From positions 68,668,360 through 68,732,359 of the forward strand of contig JAVGWX010000007.1 in assembly GCA_036924085.1 (NCBI GenBank): DNA of 64,000 bases. The letters are read 5' to 3'. Every line of letters starts with the position of its first letter. The stretch's first letter is position 1. The stretch is from Ariolimax columbianus (Eukaryota; Mollusca; Gastropoda; Stylommatophora; Arionidae). The notes below the pieces were generated by a model. It was not told the origin of the DNA. It did not search any database and saw only the letters and a program-made list of their open reading frames with translations. Of the stretch, positions 29,465 through 40,339 are shown in pieces. The translations under genes were made by a program, and so were the position numbers.

Positions 29465-29952
29465 ACCTTCATTGTTCCCTGACAAAGATATATTGGAAAC
29501 TACGGAATACAACGCTAAATTGTTTGATTCTTGTTAGCACTCTGATAGATGGGACAACGATAAGACAGATATGCCTGGTACTGAAGTGGTGAGAAGAAAG
29601 ACTAGCGTCTGGTCAGGCAAAACATACTGATCGGACATGTTAGTCGGGATCAGGGAAAATATACTGGCCAAGACCTTCATCTCGACTTCCCAGCAGACAT
29701 TCCTGGAAACGGGCTGTTTTCATGGCAGTCTGGCTAACAACGTGAGGGATCGACGTGATCCCGTAGTAGTAAGTGACTCACATATGAAGTCAATAATAGT
29801 ACAGACGCCTGGAGGACTTTAGTTCACCTTCATCAGTACGTTGGGGATGGGAGGAAAGCTACGACAACCTGCTACTTAACGTTCTTTTCAGGGCGCACAA
29901 AAGAGTAATCATACTCATTGTGGACATTCAACAACAACAACAACAACAACTG
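29465..29952 (+). mobile_element. SINE3, long version, second copy in the same direction
   Basis: It parallels 28828-29228 from 'gaaactacggaatacaacgc' through the (CAA)n tail at 29930-29952, with an additional short insert before the 'ggccaagacc' block. The two copies lie in direct order about 240 bp apart. Confidence 0.7.
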
Positions 29953-29959
29953 AAATGGA

Positions 29960-30960
29960 AGACTGACAGATCGATGGTAATCTGCAGTTAATCAGCCACG
30001 CTGGCAGTGTATCAAGTTTATATTCAAATAGATGACTAGATCTGGTCTTCTCAACAGATGACATCAGACACAAAATTTAAAGTTCTGTTTTCGTCAAACA
30101 GACAGGCAGTGATCACAAACAAACAAAACTGTCCCAACGGAACATACACCCTGCGATTACAAACGGTTGCCACCGTAGAACTGCTCGAGCGTTGACTGAA
30201 CTACCGTTGCACCAGTACCAAATACACCACGGAAGGAATGCATCCGAAACAAAAGAATTGGAGAAATGATTGGTAAACTGAACAAGCTCATCATCGGGTT
30301 ACCTTGGAGTCAATACCCCAAAGGGACTAGAAGATATTACAAATCGTATTTCAAATCCGTGAGTATTGTGTCTGAGACCAGATCAAGAAAAGAAATTAAA
30401 ATAATTGAAGAAAACATCTAAGATACAGCGGTAAAAAAAAAATAGGGCTGGCACAAAAAGGAACAGTCAAACAACAGAAGCCCATAAATAGACCAAAGAT
30501 GGCAGAAAATTGTGGTGGCTCACTACAGCGATACATAATTAACATAGCAAAAATAAAGAAATTACAGTACAGGTAGGTGGCAATGTAGTATCTGGAAAGT
30601 GTACAGCAAATGGCGTCACTTGGATGTTCTCACGGGTGTGACAGCTGGGGAAACAAATATTTATAGAAAACGATCTTTATATGAGTATAAAATAAAAAAA
30701 TCGACCATTGGGCCGAAAGAGCATATTTCAAACAACCCGACAAAAAAGGACTGACAACTAGCTACCATATAATCCCGTCATCCCCAATAAAATAATGACA
30801 AATATTGATTAACAAACGTTCTGCTAGAAGGACTGGCAATTATTGCCAAGAAAATACGCCTAAAGATCACGAATCGTGGTTAGAAACGCGAGATTGCATC
30901 ACTAGTGTGGAGAGAAGCAGTTTTGGTTCCGATCCTTGAGATGAACTTGATTCACATAGC
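29960..30960 (+). mobile_element. I-like LINE remnant (endonuclease to RT linker)
   Basis: The plus strand shows LDLVFSTDDIRHKI followed by GSDHKQ, the endonuclease region matching PDLAFSTQDIHHKI...GSDHRPI of LINE-GAA copy D. Linker-like remnants follow to about 30900. Stops throughout. Confidence 0.55.
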
Positions 30961-30984
30961 TACGGACCAACTAACTTTCTTCTT

Positions 30985-31352
30985 CTTTTTTTTTTTTTTT
31001 TGTACGTTCTCAATCTCCCGTTTCCAAGTCCTGAAAATAACTTTGCAAGTAGCAGAATATAGTCCAGAGAACGGAATACGTTATGTCGTAGTTTACAGTA
31101 TGACTGCGATATTTGAAATTTTCGGTCCGACACATCCTACTTCAGCAGGCATTCTTGAGTATCGGTTTAGCCTTCCCTCTTCGATCCCTTCTACTTAGCC
31201 AGTCTGCTCAGTTACAGCCTGTTATCCAGGATCACCACGTGGAGGTGTAGAAGGGTCATGGGATCTCTGGTTCGCTGACCCTGACGCTAACAGTCAGCTA
31301 TGGGTTGCTGACCGCTGCAGCTCATGCGATGCTAAGCATCTTGGTCCCATCT
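30985..31352 (-). mobile_element. SINE1, long form
   Basis: The minus-strand element runs from 'gggaccaagatgcttagcat' to 'gagaacgtac' followed by A-rich then GAAGAAG (seen as 'cttcttctttttt' near 30978-31000). Flanking duplication not clear. Confidence 0.75.
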
Positions 31353-31869
31353 TGAATTTTGAGAGCAAACGACGAATTTGAAAAACGAAAATTGGCTTTT
31401 TCTTGCAAATGTATATCAATATTAGTACTTAAAAATCTAACATTTAGGTGCCTGTGTCCTAACCTGGAACTTAGTCTGCGACTTTTGATGGCTTTGTAAG
31501 CTCTATTCAAGTTCAACAGCGTGTAAGCCAGGTTCTTTCACAGAACGACACTGTGCCCTCCATCGTTGGCTCGGAAACTGTAGTTTGTGTTCTTATCTGG
31601 TATACTAATGACGCGCACGAGTGGTTTCCGTGAGATCGCTGTGTTAACTAAGACAAGGTCGTTAGATGCGACTAACAGTGCGGTCAGAGTAGGGTCTCTC
31701 CAACTAATGCGGTTGCAAACCCCGCCACTCACACAGACCAAAAGCAAGGAGAGTGTAAAGTAGACTTGTGTGTGCTGTACATTAGAGGAAGTACAGAGGA
31801 AATAACTCATTTTCCTGAAGATCCGGAAAAAATTTGAGGTTAAGGTCAGGTGTGTGCCGCGCGAATATG
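31353..31869. other. intergenic, nothing recognised
   Basis: Minus-strand chance ORFs only. Confidence 0.35.
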
Positions 31870-32060
31870 ATATATTTTTAGAACACCATTGCTGGTAGAG
31901 GAGGACCAAAACACACATGGCGAAGAAAGCTCGAAGCTAACATAAAGGAACAAGAGAAGATATGGACAGAGCTGGAGCGAATAGTACAGATCAAGAGGAC
32001 TTGGCGTGTATTTGTTGAAGAACTATGCTTCACAAAGAGCCGTAAAGGTTTCGATTGATG
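31870..32060 (+). mobile_element. LINE C-terminal fragment
   Basis: The plus strand reads GRGGPKHTWRRKLEANIKEQ, then IKRTWRVFVEELCFTKSRKG and a stop at about 32059. The RGRPxxTWRRxLExxxK...W..FV..LC order is the standard C-terminus of many invertebrate LINE polyproteins. The 126- and 76-codon minus-strand ORFs here are shadows. Confidence 0.65.
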
Positions 32061-32567
32061 ACTATGTGCATCCACAGAAGCCACAAATAAAGTTCGTCTC
32101 TGCAGCAAAGTAACAATGTTGTATATTAAATGCTGTTACGTACTTTAACCATGTACAGTCCGGCCTAGTTGATTAGATTTGTGTCATAAGACTGTAAAGG
32201 GTTCGGACAAATCTAAAAAAATTAGGACGGACTGTAAATGGTTAAGATAATTTCAATCAATTAGACAATTAATAATAATAAATGGTTAATATATGTTCGC
32301 TGCCTAACGGGTTAACTGTTCATGAAAAAGGCTTCGATAGTAAACCATATGGACAAATCTGCATTATGTGCTGTCTTCAGTCGTCTCGGGTACTGCTTGC
32401 TGCTGGACCAGTGCTGTTCAAGACGAGAGAGAGAGGTTGACACAGCACAAACTGTCTCATTTTAATATATTTAAGCGTAAGTCACATCGTCAGACCTACC
32501 AGACGAACCGTGCAATTCTGCTTTCGTCACGTGAAACATGATCACATTCCTCAATAGCGTTAATGCC
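32061..32567. other. intergenic, nothing recognised
   Basis: AT-rich; a possible short imperfect inverted pair, 'acagtccggcctag' and 'taggacggactgt' (32155-32232), without wider context. Confidence 0.35.
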
Positions 32568-32579
32568 GATAGATAGAAC

Positions 32580-32914
32580 TTCTTCTTCTTTGTTCGTTCT
32601 CAAACTCTCACTACCAAGTCCTTAAAGGGCTTTGCAAGTAACAGGATGTTGTCAGGAGAACGGAATGCGTTGTGTCTTAGTTTATAGCTTGACTGTAATA
32701 TTTGCACCTTACGGTCTAACACATCGGACTTCAGCAGTCCTTTTTGTGTACCGGGTTGGCCTTCCCTTTTCGATCACTTCTACTTAGTCAGTCTGCTCTG
32801 TTGCAGCCTTGTATCCAGGATCACCGCGTGGAGGTGTAGAAGGGTATTGGCAGCTCTAGTTCGCCGGCCCTGGTGCTAACAGTCAGGTATGGGTCGCTGA
32901 CCGCTGCAGCTCAT
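32580..32914 (-). mobile_element. SINE1, long form, 12-bp target duplication
   Basis: Flanked by GATAGATAGAAC (32568-32579) and GATAGATGGAAC (32915-32926). The GAA tail is present ('cttcttcttctttg'). The 5' end starts at 'catgagctgcagc', slightly shorter than other long copies. Confidence 0.85.
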
Positions 32915-32929
32915 GATAGATGGAACAAT

Positions 32930-33300
32930 GCACAGCACTAGAGAACTGGTCGCTACAATGTTTGTTCTCGACCTTAATTTTTGCACAAGATATTTTTATT
33001 TAGCGATTTCTCAGACAGAACAGAGTAACTGCACGAACAATACAATATATTTCCCCATCCTCGTTTGCCCTACCAAATGAGGATATCATACGATATCATT
33101 ACTGAATTCTCTTCTAGATTTGCTTGATATTTTATGTTGATAAATGTGTAACTTAGTTCATTGTTTTCCTCATGTGCTATTCTCGCCTGTGACGTCCTTG
33201 ATAAAGGTCTATATTGGCCCACACGTTAGTTAGCGTATGTTACTGCTCTTGTTCGAACTGAAAAAACCCCCAACTAATCAGCCAAAGGTTTATACCACGT
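32930..33300. other. intergenic, nothing recognised
   Basis: No coding or repeat signal seen. Confidence 0.35.
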
Positions 33301-33304
33301 TGCT

Positions 33305-34060
33305 TCAGACATATCATTCATCATCATCATCATCAGTCCCGTAACCTGAAAGGTATTTGGGGCACCAATACTGCGGATTGTTGGACCACTTCCGGTCACT
33401 CCACTCGGTTTTGTGTCAGGATATCAAATCGTCCGTCGGGACGAGTTAACCTCAGTGGTATGATTGTCATTGTTGTGTATTGAGACGGCTGGCGGATTTC
33501 TGGTTGTTCCAATGCGTTATGCAATATCGGTGTGTCTTGTGCCGTTTTGCACCAGGCGGAGCCCATCCCTCTCCAGGCAACGTGTCACACCACATTGTGA
33601 ATTTTTCTATGATTTCCCTGTCTACTCAAGCATGGCGTCACATGTTCACTTTGAAGGTTATACCTTTCCGTATTCTTTTTTTCCGGCCTCGTTTTCATCT
33701 TGGCCGTTCGCTTTTAACCGCTTTTGTGTATTCTGTGTTCGATTTTATCTTATAATATGTCGATTGAAATACATCTCTGCGTTTTGATGGGCACAAGTTC
33801 AATTGGAAAAACAAATGCACACAAAACACGTTATCCAATAGGAATCTGTAGCACTGCAATTGTTGACCCAAACATCACAGAAAAACGAGCGAATCAGATC
33901 AACAGCCATGTTGACGCTCGACCCGGATGGACCTATCATTAAGGTACCAAAATCCACACGGTTAAATGCGTCTTCCAGATCGAATGCCACAGTGACCGTT
34001 TCTTGTTTTGACTGGAAACCCTCATTTACATCATATGTAAAAGTTCAAAATTGATTGATT
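33305..34060 (-). mobile_element. LINE remnant with (GAT)n tail
   Basis: Minus strand: RT motif AFDLEDAFNRVDFGTLM (33960-33990), then decayed C-terminal and 3'UTR sequence ending in GATGATGATGATG (33310-33330 seen as atcatcatcatcat). The two 90-107 codon plus-strand ORFs at 33464-33787 are antisense readings of this element. Confidence 0.6.
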
Positions 34061-34084
34061 TGTTGATTGATTGATTGGTTGATT

Positions 34085-34400
34085 GATTGATTAATACGAG
34101 GGATGGTGAAAATTTAGTATAAAGGTGTCAACGCACTTACCTGGAAATTGCTATGAACTTTAGTCCTTCTCTATGCAATCACCCTGCAAGGCGATACACT
34201 ACTCCTATCTGTTGTCCATCTTTCTAATGTCCTGATTGTACAACTGCTCAACCTGAGCCCGGAACCACTGTTCAATAATCAAGTCCTAGACGTCAGAAAA
34301 ACTATGTCCATGAAGCGGATTCTTCATGTTTGCGAACAGGAAGGAGTACTAGGAACCAATTTTGGTGAGTATGGTGGATGGAGCATGATTTAAAACCCAC
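34085..34400 (-). mobile_element. mariner fragment (3' end of transposase)
   Basis: It begins at a mariner-like terminus (TACGAGGGATGG at about 34097). The minus strand reads FANMKNPLHGHSFSDV followed by EQWFRAQVEQLYNQDIRKMD, the C-terminal part of a mariner-like transposase. The other end is missing. Confidence 0.65.
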
Positions 34401-34904
34401 ACGTTTTCCAAGTAATCGTGGGCCCGATATCATGGTCCAAATTATTTAAATATATCAAGAACAAAATTTGTCCCAATACCGATCCCTGAGACACTCCACT
34501 TATTATATCGCACTAATCAGAGTACTCTTTATGTATGCCAACTTCATGTCTGTTAACCAATTTTGTATCCAATTGGCAATTCCGCGACCTATACCATGTA
34601 AGCACAACTTCAGAAACAATCTTTGATAATGTACTCTATCAAAGGTCTTTGTAAAAACTAGATAAATATCATCCACCGATTCTCCGGCATTTAACATTTT
34701 GGTAACCTTCTCCGCGAATTCTAATATATTTGTTTATGCACGATCTCCCTTTAATAATCCAAGCGCAGTACTATCTTGTCTTTGATAATTGACTCTAAAA
34801 TTCACACCTGCGTCTTTCTAACCCTTTGGAAAAATCCTCTTAAGAGTTTGAGAATAAAATATTGCCAATGGTTTTGCAACAGTTCAAATAGTAATTTGGG
34901 GGAC

Positions 34905-34995
34905 TGACTGGCTAGTGACCGACAGGCGCAAAATAAAAACATAGTACAAAGCACATTGCCTTGGACAATAGAGAATAACGTTCAAAAAGAAAAAA
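34905..34995 (+). mobile_element. SINE2 3'-end fragment
   Basis: 'ccgacaggcgcaaaataaaa' through 'gccttggacaatagagaataacg' and an A-rich end match the SINE2 3' half. No head. Confidence 0.6.
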
Positions 34996-35060
34996 ATTGT
35001 AATTTTTGGATAAATACCGTTATGACCAGGACATTTATTCACTTTCAACCTATCCAATTG

Positions 35061-35422
35061 GGATCAAGATGCTGAGCAGAGCATGGCATGAGCTGCAGCC
35101 GTCAGCGACCCATAGCTGACTGCTAGCATCAGGGTCAGCGAACCAGAGCTGCCAAGACCCTTCTATATCTTCACGCGGTAATCCTGGATAGCAGGCTGCA
35201 GAAGGGCAGGCTGTCAAAGGAGAAACGATTGAAGAGGGAATGCTAACCCGGTACTAAAATATGCTTTCTGGAGTCGGATGTGTTGGATCGAAAGGTGCAA
35301 ATATCGCAGTCAAGCTGTAAACTACGACACAACGCATTCCGTTCTCTGGACTACATTCTGCTATTTAAGCCCTTTCAGAGTTTAGTTTCGGGAGATTGAG
35401 AACGAACGAAGCCAAGTCAAGC
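35061..35422 (+). mobile_element. SINE1, long form, 15-bp target duplication
   Basis: Flanked by CAACCTATCCAATTG at 35046-35060 and 35423-35437, exact. It runs from 'ggatcaagatgctgagcaga' to 'gaacgaacgaagccaagtc'. It splits the CR1-like LINE; removing it rejoins the 'caattg' context. Confidence 0.93.
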
Positions 35423-35829
35423 CAACCTATCCAATTGTTTAAAAATCATTTTCTCAGTAATGCAGACTTATTGTAAATCCTCTGTGTCCACGTTTCTTTG
35501 GCAAATATCTAAGGGCTCTGGGATCTTGGAGCAATCTTCCTTCGTGAAGACTAAACTGAAGTATTGATTTAGTAGATTTGCAGCTTCAATATTGTCACGT
35601 TTTCTTCTTCACTGAATATCTTTGAGTGGGCCTACGGTGTCTTTCGTTCTCTGTTTATGTCGAACATAGGGAAAAAAACTCTTGCTCTCAATCTTTAGAG
35701 TAAGTTTTTTTTTTCAAAGTCAATTTTTCAAACTCTACTCACTTTATAAGATTTATTTTGTAAGTCAAAATATTGTAAGCATGTTGCATTTTATTTGCCA
35801 TTATCTATATGAAACCGTTAACCTCAAAG

Positions 35830-36310
35830 AATATCATGGATAGAACTGAGGAAAAGAATAATCGGCACTCATATATGGCCAATTGCACTGTCTTGGGGCT
35901 GAAAAGTGGACTATAGCAGAGAAGGATGAAAAAAGATTGGAAGCGTTTGAAATGTAGTGCCACCGTAGAATTGAAAGAGTGAGTTGGACAGAAAGAAGAT
36001 CTAATGACAATTTACTCACTGAAGTGGGCGCACAAAAAAACACCAAATATTGCATCTGATACAAAAACGTCGGTTAAGTTGGCTGGGTAACAATATGAGA
36101 CATGAAAGTCCTCTACAGAAGATACTAGAGGGCAAGATTCAAGGGAAGAGAAGACCCGTGCGATCAAGACTCATCTTTACATCTCAGGCATGCAGGACAT
36201 TAAAGTACGAACTTAAGCTCCAATGAAGTGAACTGCAGAGGAGAGGGTCAATTGAGAGCTATACTTAGACAACCTTACAACCAGTCTCACGAATGATCAC
36301 TAGAGGATAT
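35830..36310 (+). mobile_element. LINE C-terminal fragment
   Basis: Plus-strand reading (with stops) EAFEM-CHRRIERVSWTERR, NDNLLTEVGAQK, then VGWVTI. This follows the LEAFEMWCYRRMxxxSWxxxxxNxxVLxxVG block after the RT domain. The minus-strand ORF 35834-36064 is antisense to it. Confidence 0.6.
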
Positions 36311-36358
36311 TGTCAAATGGAGAGCTATACTCAGACAACCTTACAACCAGTCTCAAAA
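36245..36358. repeat. local tandem duplication, about 62-bp period
   Basis: 'gagagctatacttagacaac' (36255) recurs as 'gagagctatactcagacaac' (36321), each followed by 'cttacaaccagtctca'. It lies at the downstream edge of the LINE fragment. Confidence 0.75.
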
Positions 36359-36475
36359 CTGATCAACTATATGATGATCCTCTGTATATTTTGTCCAAAC
36401 TTGAACTTTTCTACATGTGACCACGGATCGAGTGTAGTCAGAACCTCAATTCACGTGGGTCCCGAGTGACATCTG

Positions 36476-36790
36476 GGTTGTTGTTGAATGCCCACAATGA
36501 ATAAGATTTTTTTTGTGCGCCATGAAAAGGGCGTTCAGTGGCGTGTTGCAGTAGCTTACTTCACACTCCAGACGTGTTGATTAATGTAAACCAGGGTTCT
36601 TCAGTTGGTTGTGTTATGCTTGGCTCCATCTCTGAGTTGCTTACTACTATGGGAATCAAGTCGATCCCCCATCTCGTTAGCCAGGATGACATGAAAACAA
36701 CAATTTTTCAGGGGGAACTACATGAAGTAGGGTGGAGTCTTGTTCAGCATATTTTACCTGACCCTGATTAACATTGTCCGATTAGTAATG
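36476..36790 (-). mobile_element. SINE3 copy
   Basis: The tail side is at the low coordinate ('tgttgttgaatgcccacaat'); the body has 'gttagccaggatgacatgaaa'. The plus-strand 77-codon ORF is a chance reading, as at 0.6 and 3.8 kb. Confidence 0.6.
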
Positions 36791-36854
36791 ACCAGACATT
36801 AGTTCCCTTTCCCCCGTGGTAAAAAGTCATAACCGACCCATTCTTCAACACAGT

Positions 36855-37025
36855 AGTTAATCTGAACTTAACTTAACGTCTTTATACTGGTTTAGAAGAC
36901 TCTGTAGACTATATGTACAGCCAGTTTCATTTGTATTTCCTTGCTATGCCGTCTTGTTCTTGTAGGTAGTATTTTGAAAAAAAAACAACTTGTTATAGTC
37001 TAATTTATCCTTTCATTTGATTATC
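36855..37025 (-). mobile_element. CR1-like LINE 3' end, (TTAAG)-type tail
   Basis: 'acttaacttaacgtctttatactggtttagaagactc' region is the reverse complement of the terminal sequence of the 21.9-23.1 kb element. Only the last about 170 bp are present. Confidence 0.7.
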
Positions 37026-37054
37026 TTATAATCAACCATTTCTCAAGTTCCGTA

Positions 37055-37200
37055 GTTTTGCTACAATGTGACCAGTGGATGATTGGATTGCTCATGTCAC
37101 CTGAAGTCGCTGGGGAGGGGGTGGTATCTGGGCTGTTGGTTTTTTGGTTGGCATTTGCCATTTCTTTCCTGATCAGCGGGTCAAGCTTGAGCAGAAACAA
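37055..37200. repeat. dispersed repeat shared with 18.56-18.70 kb
   Basis: 'gaccagtggat', 'actgaagtcgc' or 'cctgaagtcgctgg', and 'tctgggctgttggtt' occur in the same order at both sites. Possibly part of a LINE upstream region; family not identified. Confidence 0.4.
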
Positions 37201-37328
37201 ATCAAAAGAGTAATGATGAACACATAATAACATATATTTACCTCGGTATCGCCTGTGAGCAACGCATTGCATGTTTTTGTTCGTAACATGTTCAGTTTCG
37301 CTCATGTGCACGTTCCAACGCGGTATAT

Positions 37329-37669
37329 GGCTTGGCTTTGTTCGTTCTCAATCTCCGAAAGGGCTTAAGTTGCAGAATGTAGTCCAGAAAACGGAATGTG
37401 TTGTGTTGTAGTTTACAGCTTGACTGCGATATTTGCACCTTTCGGTCCAACACATCCGACTTCGGCAAACATTTGTTGAGTACCGGGTTAGCATTCCCTC
37501 TTCGATCCCTTCTCCTTAGCCAGTCTGCCCTGCAGCAGCCTGTTATCCAGGGTTACCGCGTGGAGGTGTAGAAGGATCTTGGCGGCTCTGGTTCGCCGGC
37601 CCTGACGCTAGCAGTCAGCTATGCGTCGCTGACCACTGCAGCTCATGCGCTGCTCAGCATCTTGATCCC
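37329..37669 (-). mobile_element. SINE1, long form, 15-bp target duplication
   Basis: Flanked by TCCAACGCGGTATAT at 37314-37328 and 37670-37684, exact. The tail is of CCAAG type. The copy has lost a short internal stretch near the conserved hairpin ('ctccgaaagggctt'). Confidence 0.93.
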
Positions 37670-37935
37670 TCCAACGCGGTATATAAAACCATAATTGTTT
37701 TTATACTGTTAAAATAACCACCAGTACCGTCACAGCCTCGTCTTATTAACACGGAAAATAATTGCTATTGAGACAACCAATGCAAGCGCTCGGATATAGT
37801 CGTCATGTAATTTGGTCCAACAAGAGGAGTGTATTTACACGTAATCTGGAGTGAGAATGAGAAAAAAGAAGAGCTTCAATTAATCGTCACAAATGTTCAG
37901 ACTTGAAATCTGACAGAGTGTAGTGCAGGTTTGAG

Positions 37936-38095
37936 TCGTCTGCCGAAGACGGATGTGTTGGACCGAAAGGTGCAAATATAACAGTGACGCTGTAAACTAA
38001 CGAGACAACGCATTCCATTCTCCAGACTACATCCTGGTACTTGCAAAGCCCTGTTCAGGACTTGGTAGAAGGAGATTGAGAACGAACGAAGAAGA
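37936..38095 (+). mobile_element. SINE1, short form
   Basis: It starts CTGCCGAAGACGGATGTG, contains 'aagccctgttcaggactt' and ends 'gagaacgaacgaagaaga'. It uses exactly the same 5' start as the copies at 6.8 and 46.4 kb. Confidence 0.8.
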
Positions 38096-38214
38096 ACGGG
38101 TGAGTTGAGATAACAGTTAGGTACTCTTTCCAAATACTTGATGCTAACAAGGTAATTGGAAAGGCACATAACAATACCTTAATGTCAAGTTTTGTTTGTA
38201 AATTTTTGGATCAG

Positions 38215-38635
38215 GTGAGAATAATAATGCAGAGAACGAGAAAGGGGGGTGGGGGTGGGAGGGGCTGTAGTGGTTGGAGGACAGAGCTAGAAAGATGGGG
38301 GAAAAGGGATGAATGAGAGTACATGACAAGGGACATTGGTGGATGAGAGGATAAAACGAGAAAGATTGGAACAAAAACGGGGTAGATTGGAGGACAGAGT
38401 GAAAAAAGATGGGGGAAAAGAGGTGGATTGGAGAGCGAGAAAAATAGGAACAAAAACGGGGTGGATGGGAGAACAGAGCGAGAGAAATGGCGGGGGGAGA
38501 GGTAAAGAAAGGGGTGAGTTGGAGAACAGAGCGAGAAAGATGGGAACAAAAAAGGGATGGATGAGAGGATAGATCAAGTAGATGGAGATTGGGGGTGGTG
38601 GTGAGGTGGTTGGGGGGGGGGAGTTAAAAGGAACG
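38215..38635 (+). repeat. purine-rich minisatellite, about 40-bp degenerate units
   Basis: About 420 bp of nearly pure G+A on the plus strand, built from repeats of 'gagaacagagcgagaaagat' and 'ggaacaaaaacggggtgga' with variants. Strand asymmetry is extreme. Long ORFs on both strands (78-112 codons) result from the repetition, not from coding selection. Confidence 0.85.
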
Positions 38636-38885
38636 GCAAAAGAGAAATGTATTACAATCTTTTAAAGTCATCTCAACTGCATTTGTTTGTTGCAGAACTG
38701 CAGCCTGTTCGGGGCACTGCACAGTTTAGGCTCGGATATAACAGATTAGACTATCCGTACCTACGCTATGAGAAGTTTAAACCCGTAAATAACAAAACAG
38801 GACTAAAATCTATTCTAAGTTATTCGACGTTTTTTGGGGTCAGATTTTGGCTTCCAAAACATGAGATCTGGCAACCCTGACCCAG

Positions 38886-40335
38886 CATTCGTTCACTATT
38901 CCATCACATTTTTCGCTTCGAATATTTCCATGTGAGAATTTGTCGCGTTTTGTTTTTCTGCACCAAGCGCAAGTTGTATTTCGCAATAGTATTTCACACA
39001 CATTATTGTACTACAAAGAATGTACATTACTTTTCGTGTACGTGTAGTATTTACTACAATACGGAACACTTTTAGTAAAAAACTACATCGATCTTAGATT
39101 TGTTGATACACAATCTGAGATAGTGAACACACCCTGCATTCCCACAATTCCAATGGCTGTTATATTAGGACGCCATGTTTGTGAACTGTGGCATGAATGA
39201 AAGCAGGAACGACATTAAAACGAAACCGTGACGCATTCTAAGTCTGCTTGTTGGAGTTACTGTTATACTAGTGCAACAGTTCGAAATAAATACTTTTGGA
39301 TATGGGCAATATTTGGAGTATCTGAATGTTTCAAGCGACTTCAATTATCTTCTACATACTCGTCGTACGCGATCAGACGTGAGATGTGGAAAATGAGTTT
39401 GGCAGGAAGTGGACCTCCAGCATGAATCTCTTTCTTCCTGATCTAACTGCACTGTAAGTTTCCTTTTTAACGGGACTTTTAATCAACATGACTACAAGTA
39501 TCAGGCAGTAAGTGTTGTACAGTGCTTAAATGACCTATGCATTAATTAATTTAAAGCATTTCTAAATCTACAACAACAAAAAAAACGGGTGTTCCGAACA
39601 GCACTGGATGATCACGATGCATGCTAGTTAAATTAGTAACTTTAAGCTAATGTCTAATGACAACGATAGATTTAGACTGACCATTGAGTTTTGGAGTTAA
39701 ATTGTCGATTGAACTGATATTTTATCTGGTTCACTTTAATTTAGCACCAATATGCGTGCAACAAAGGACACACAGACAATAAATAATTTGGTGAATAATA
39801 CTCATGTAAATACTATAGTTTATCGGTAACTAACAAAATTACATCTCGATAGTTCTTTAAATCTTGGCAGTGAGTTGCAGTTGAGTGAGTAATTCACTTA
39901 ATTCAGAAATTTAAGATTTCAAGTAGTCTGGACTAGACTAAATTGATAAAATTATTAAAATACTTATTTCACCATTTTTTGGGGTGTAAATAAAAAAAAA
40001 TGTCTCCGAGAGTTTTCTGCTAGAAGTTCTAGTTCTGTAGTGTCAGTGTGAAACTGGATGTCAGATGCTCTTCTTCTGCTATCATGGCCATATTCAGTTT
40101 AGAATTTAGACTCATTAGTGATCCCTTGGAAAGGTCTAACTAAAACTTATCTGACCTGCTGTCTGGCTTTTGGTATTTTCACCTGGCTACCAGTAGGTTA
40201 ATACTTGCATATTTTCCCCAAAGATGTTTACTGCTCTTTTGCTGGTGTGCATTTAATGATTGGTCGTTTGCTATCTTAGTATCTAGTATCATTTTACTAT
40301 CAATCGACGCGACGGCTACTACTATTTTCATCACT
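38886..40335. other. longest repeat-poor intergenic stretch; nothing recognised
   Basis: AT-rich, with short ORFs only. The segment near 39120-39240 has a few CpGs and could hold a promoter or leader exon for the kinase gene downstream, but I see no motif that supports it. Confidence 0.35.
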
Positions 40336-40339
40336 CAGG

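Larger units (their letters stand above)
34430..35710 (-). mobile_element. CR1-like LINE interrupted by SINE2 fragment and SINE1
   Basis: Minus strand from 35710: NPKRFFPYVRQK-like linker, NQYFSLVFTKEDCSKIPE (35530-35600), KVNKCPGHNGIYP (about 35010-35045, after the SINE1), then AGESVDDIYLVFTKTFDRVH (the RT AFDxVxH motif, 34640-34690) and GRGIANWIQNWLTD. This is the CR1 order of linker, KSPGPDGI and AFD.V.H. The family may be the same as at 21.9-23.1 kb. Confidence 0.75.

Noticed and set aside
29210..29952. CRISPR-like or satellite signal from repeated CAACAACAAC blocks
   Set aside because: These are the tails of two SINE3 copies; no spacer structure exists and the genome is eukaryotic.
31538..32108. 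126- and 76-codon minus-strand ORFs
   Set aside because: The plus strand carries a recognisable LINE C-terminus over part of this region; the minus-strand frames have no motif.
33464..33787. Two overlapping plus-strand ORFs (107 and 91 codons)
   Set aside because: They are antisense to a minus-strand LINE remnant whose RT motif and (GAT)n tail flank them.
38211..38577. Several overlapping minus-strand ORFs of 76-112 codons rich in Pro, Ser and Leu, plus a plus-strand ORF
   Set aside because: All lie on the purine-rich minisatellite; repetition and lack of stops in such sequence explains them. No domain, no splice context.
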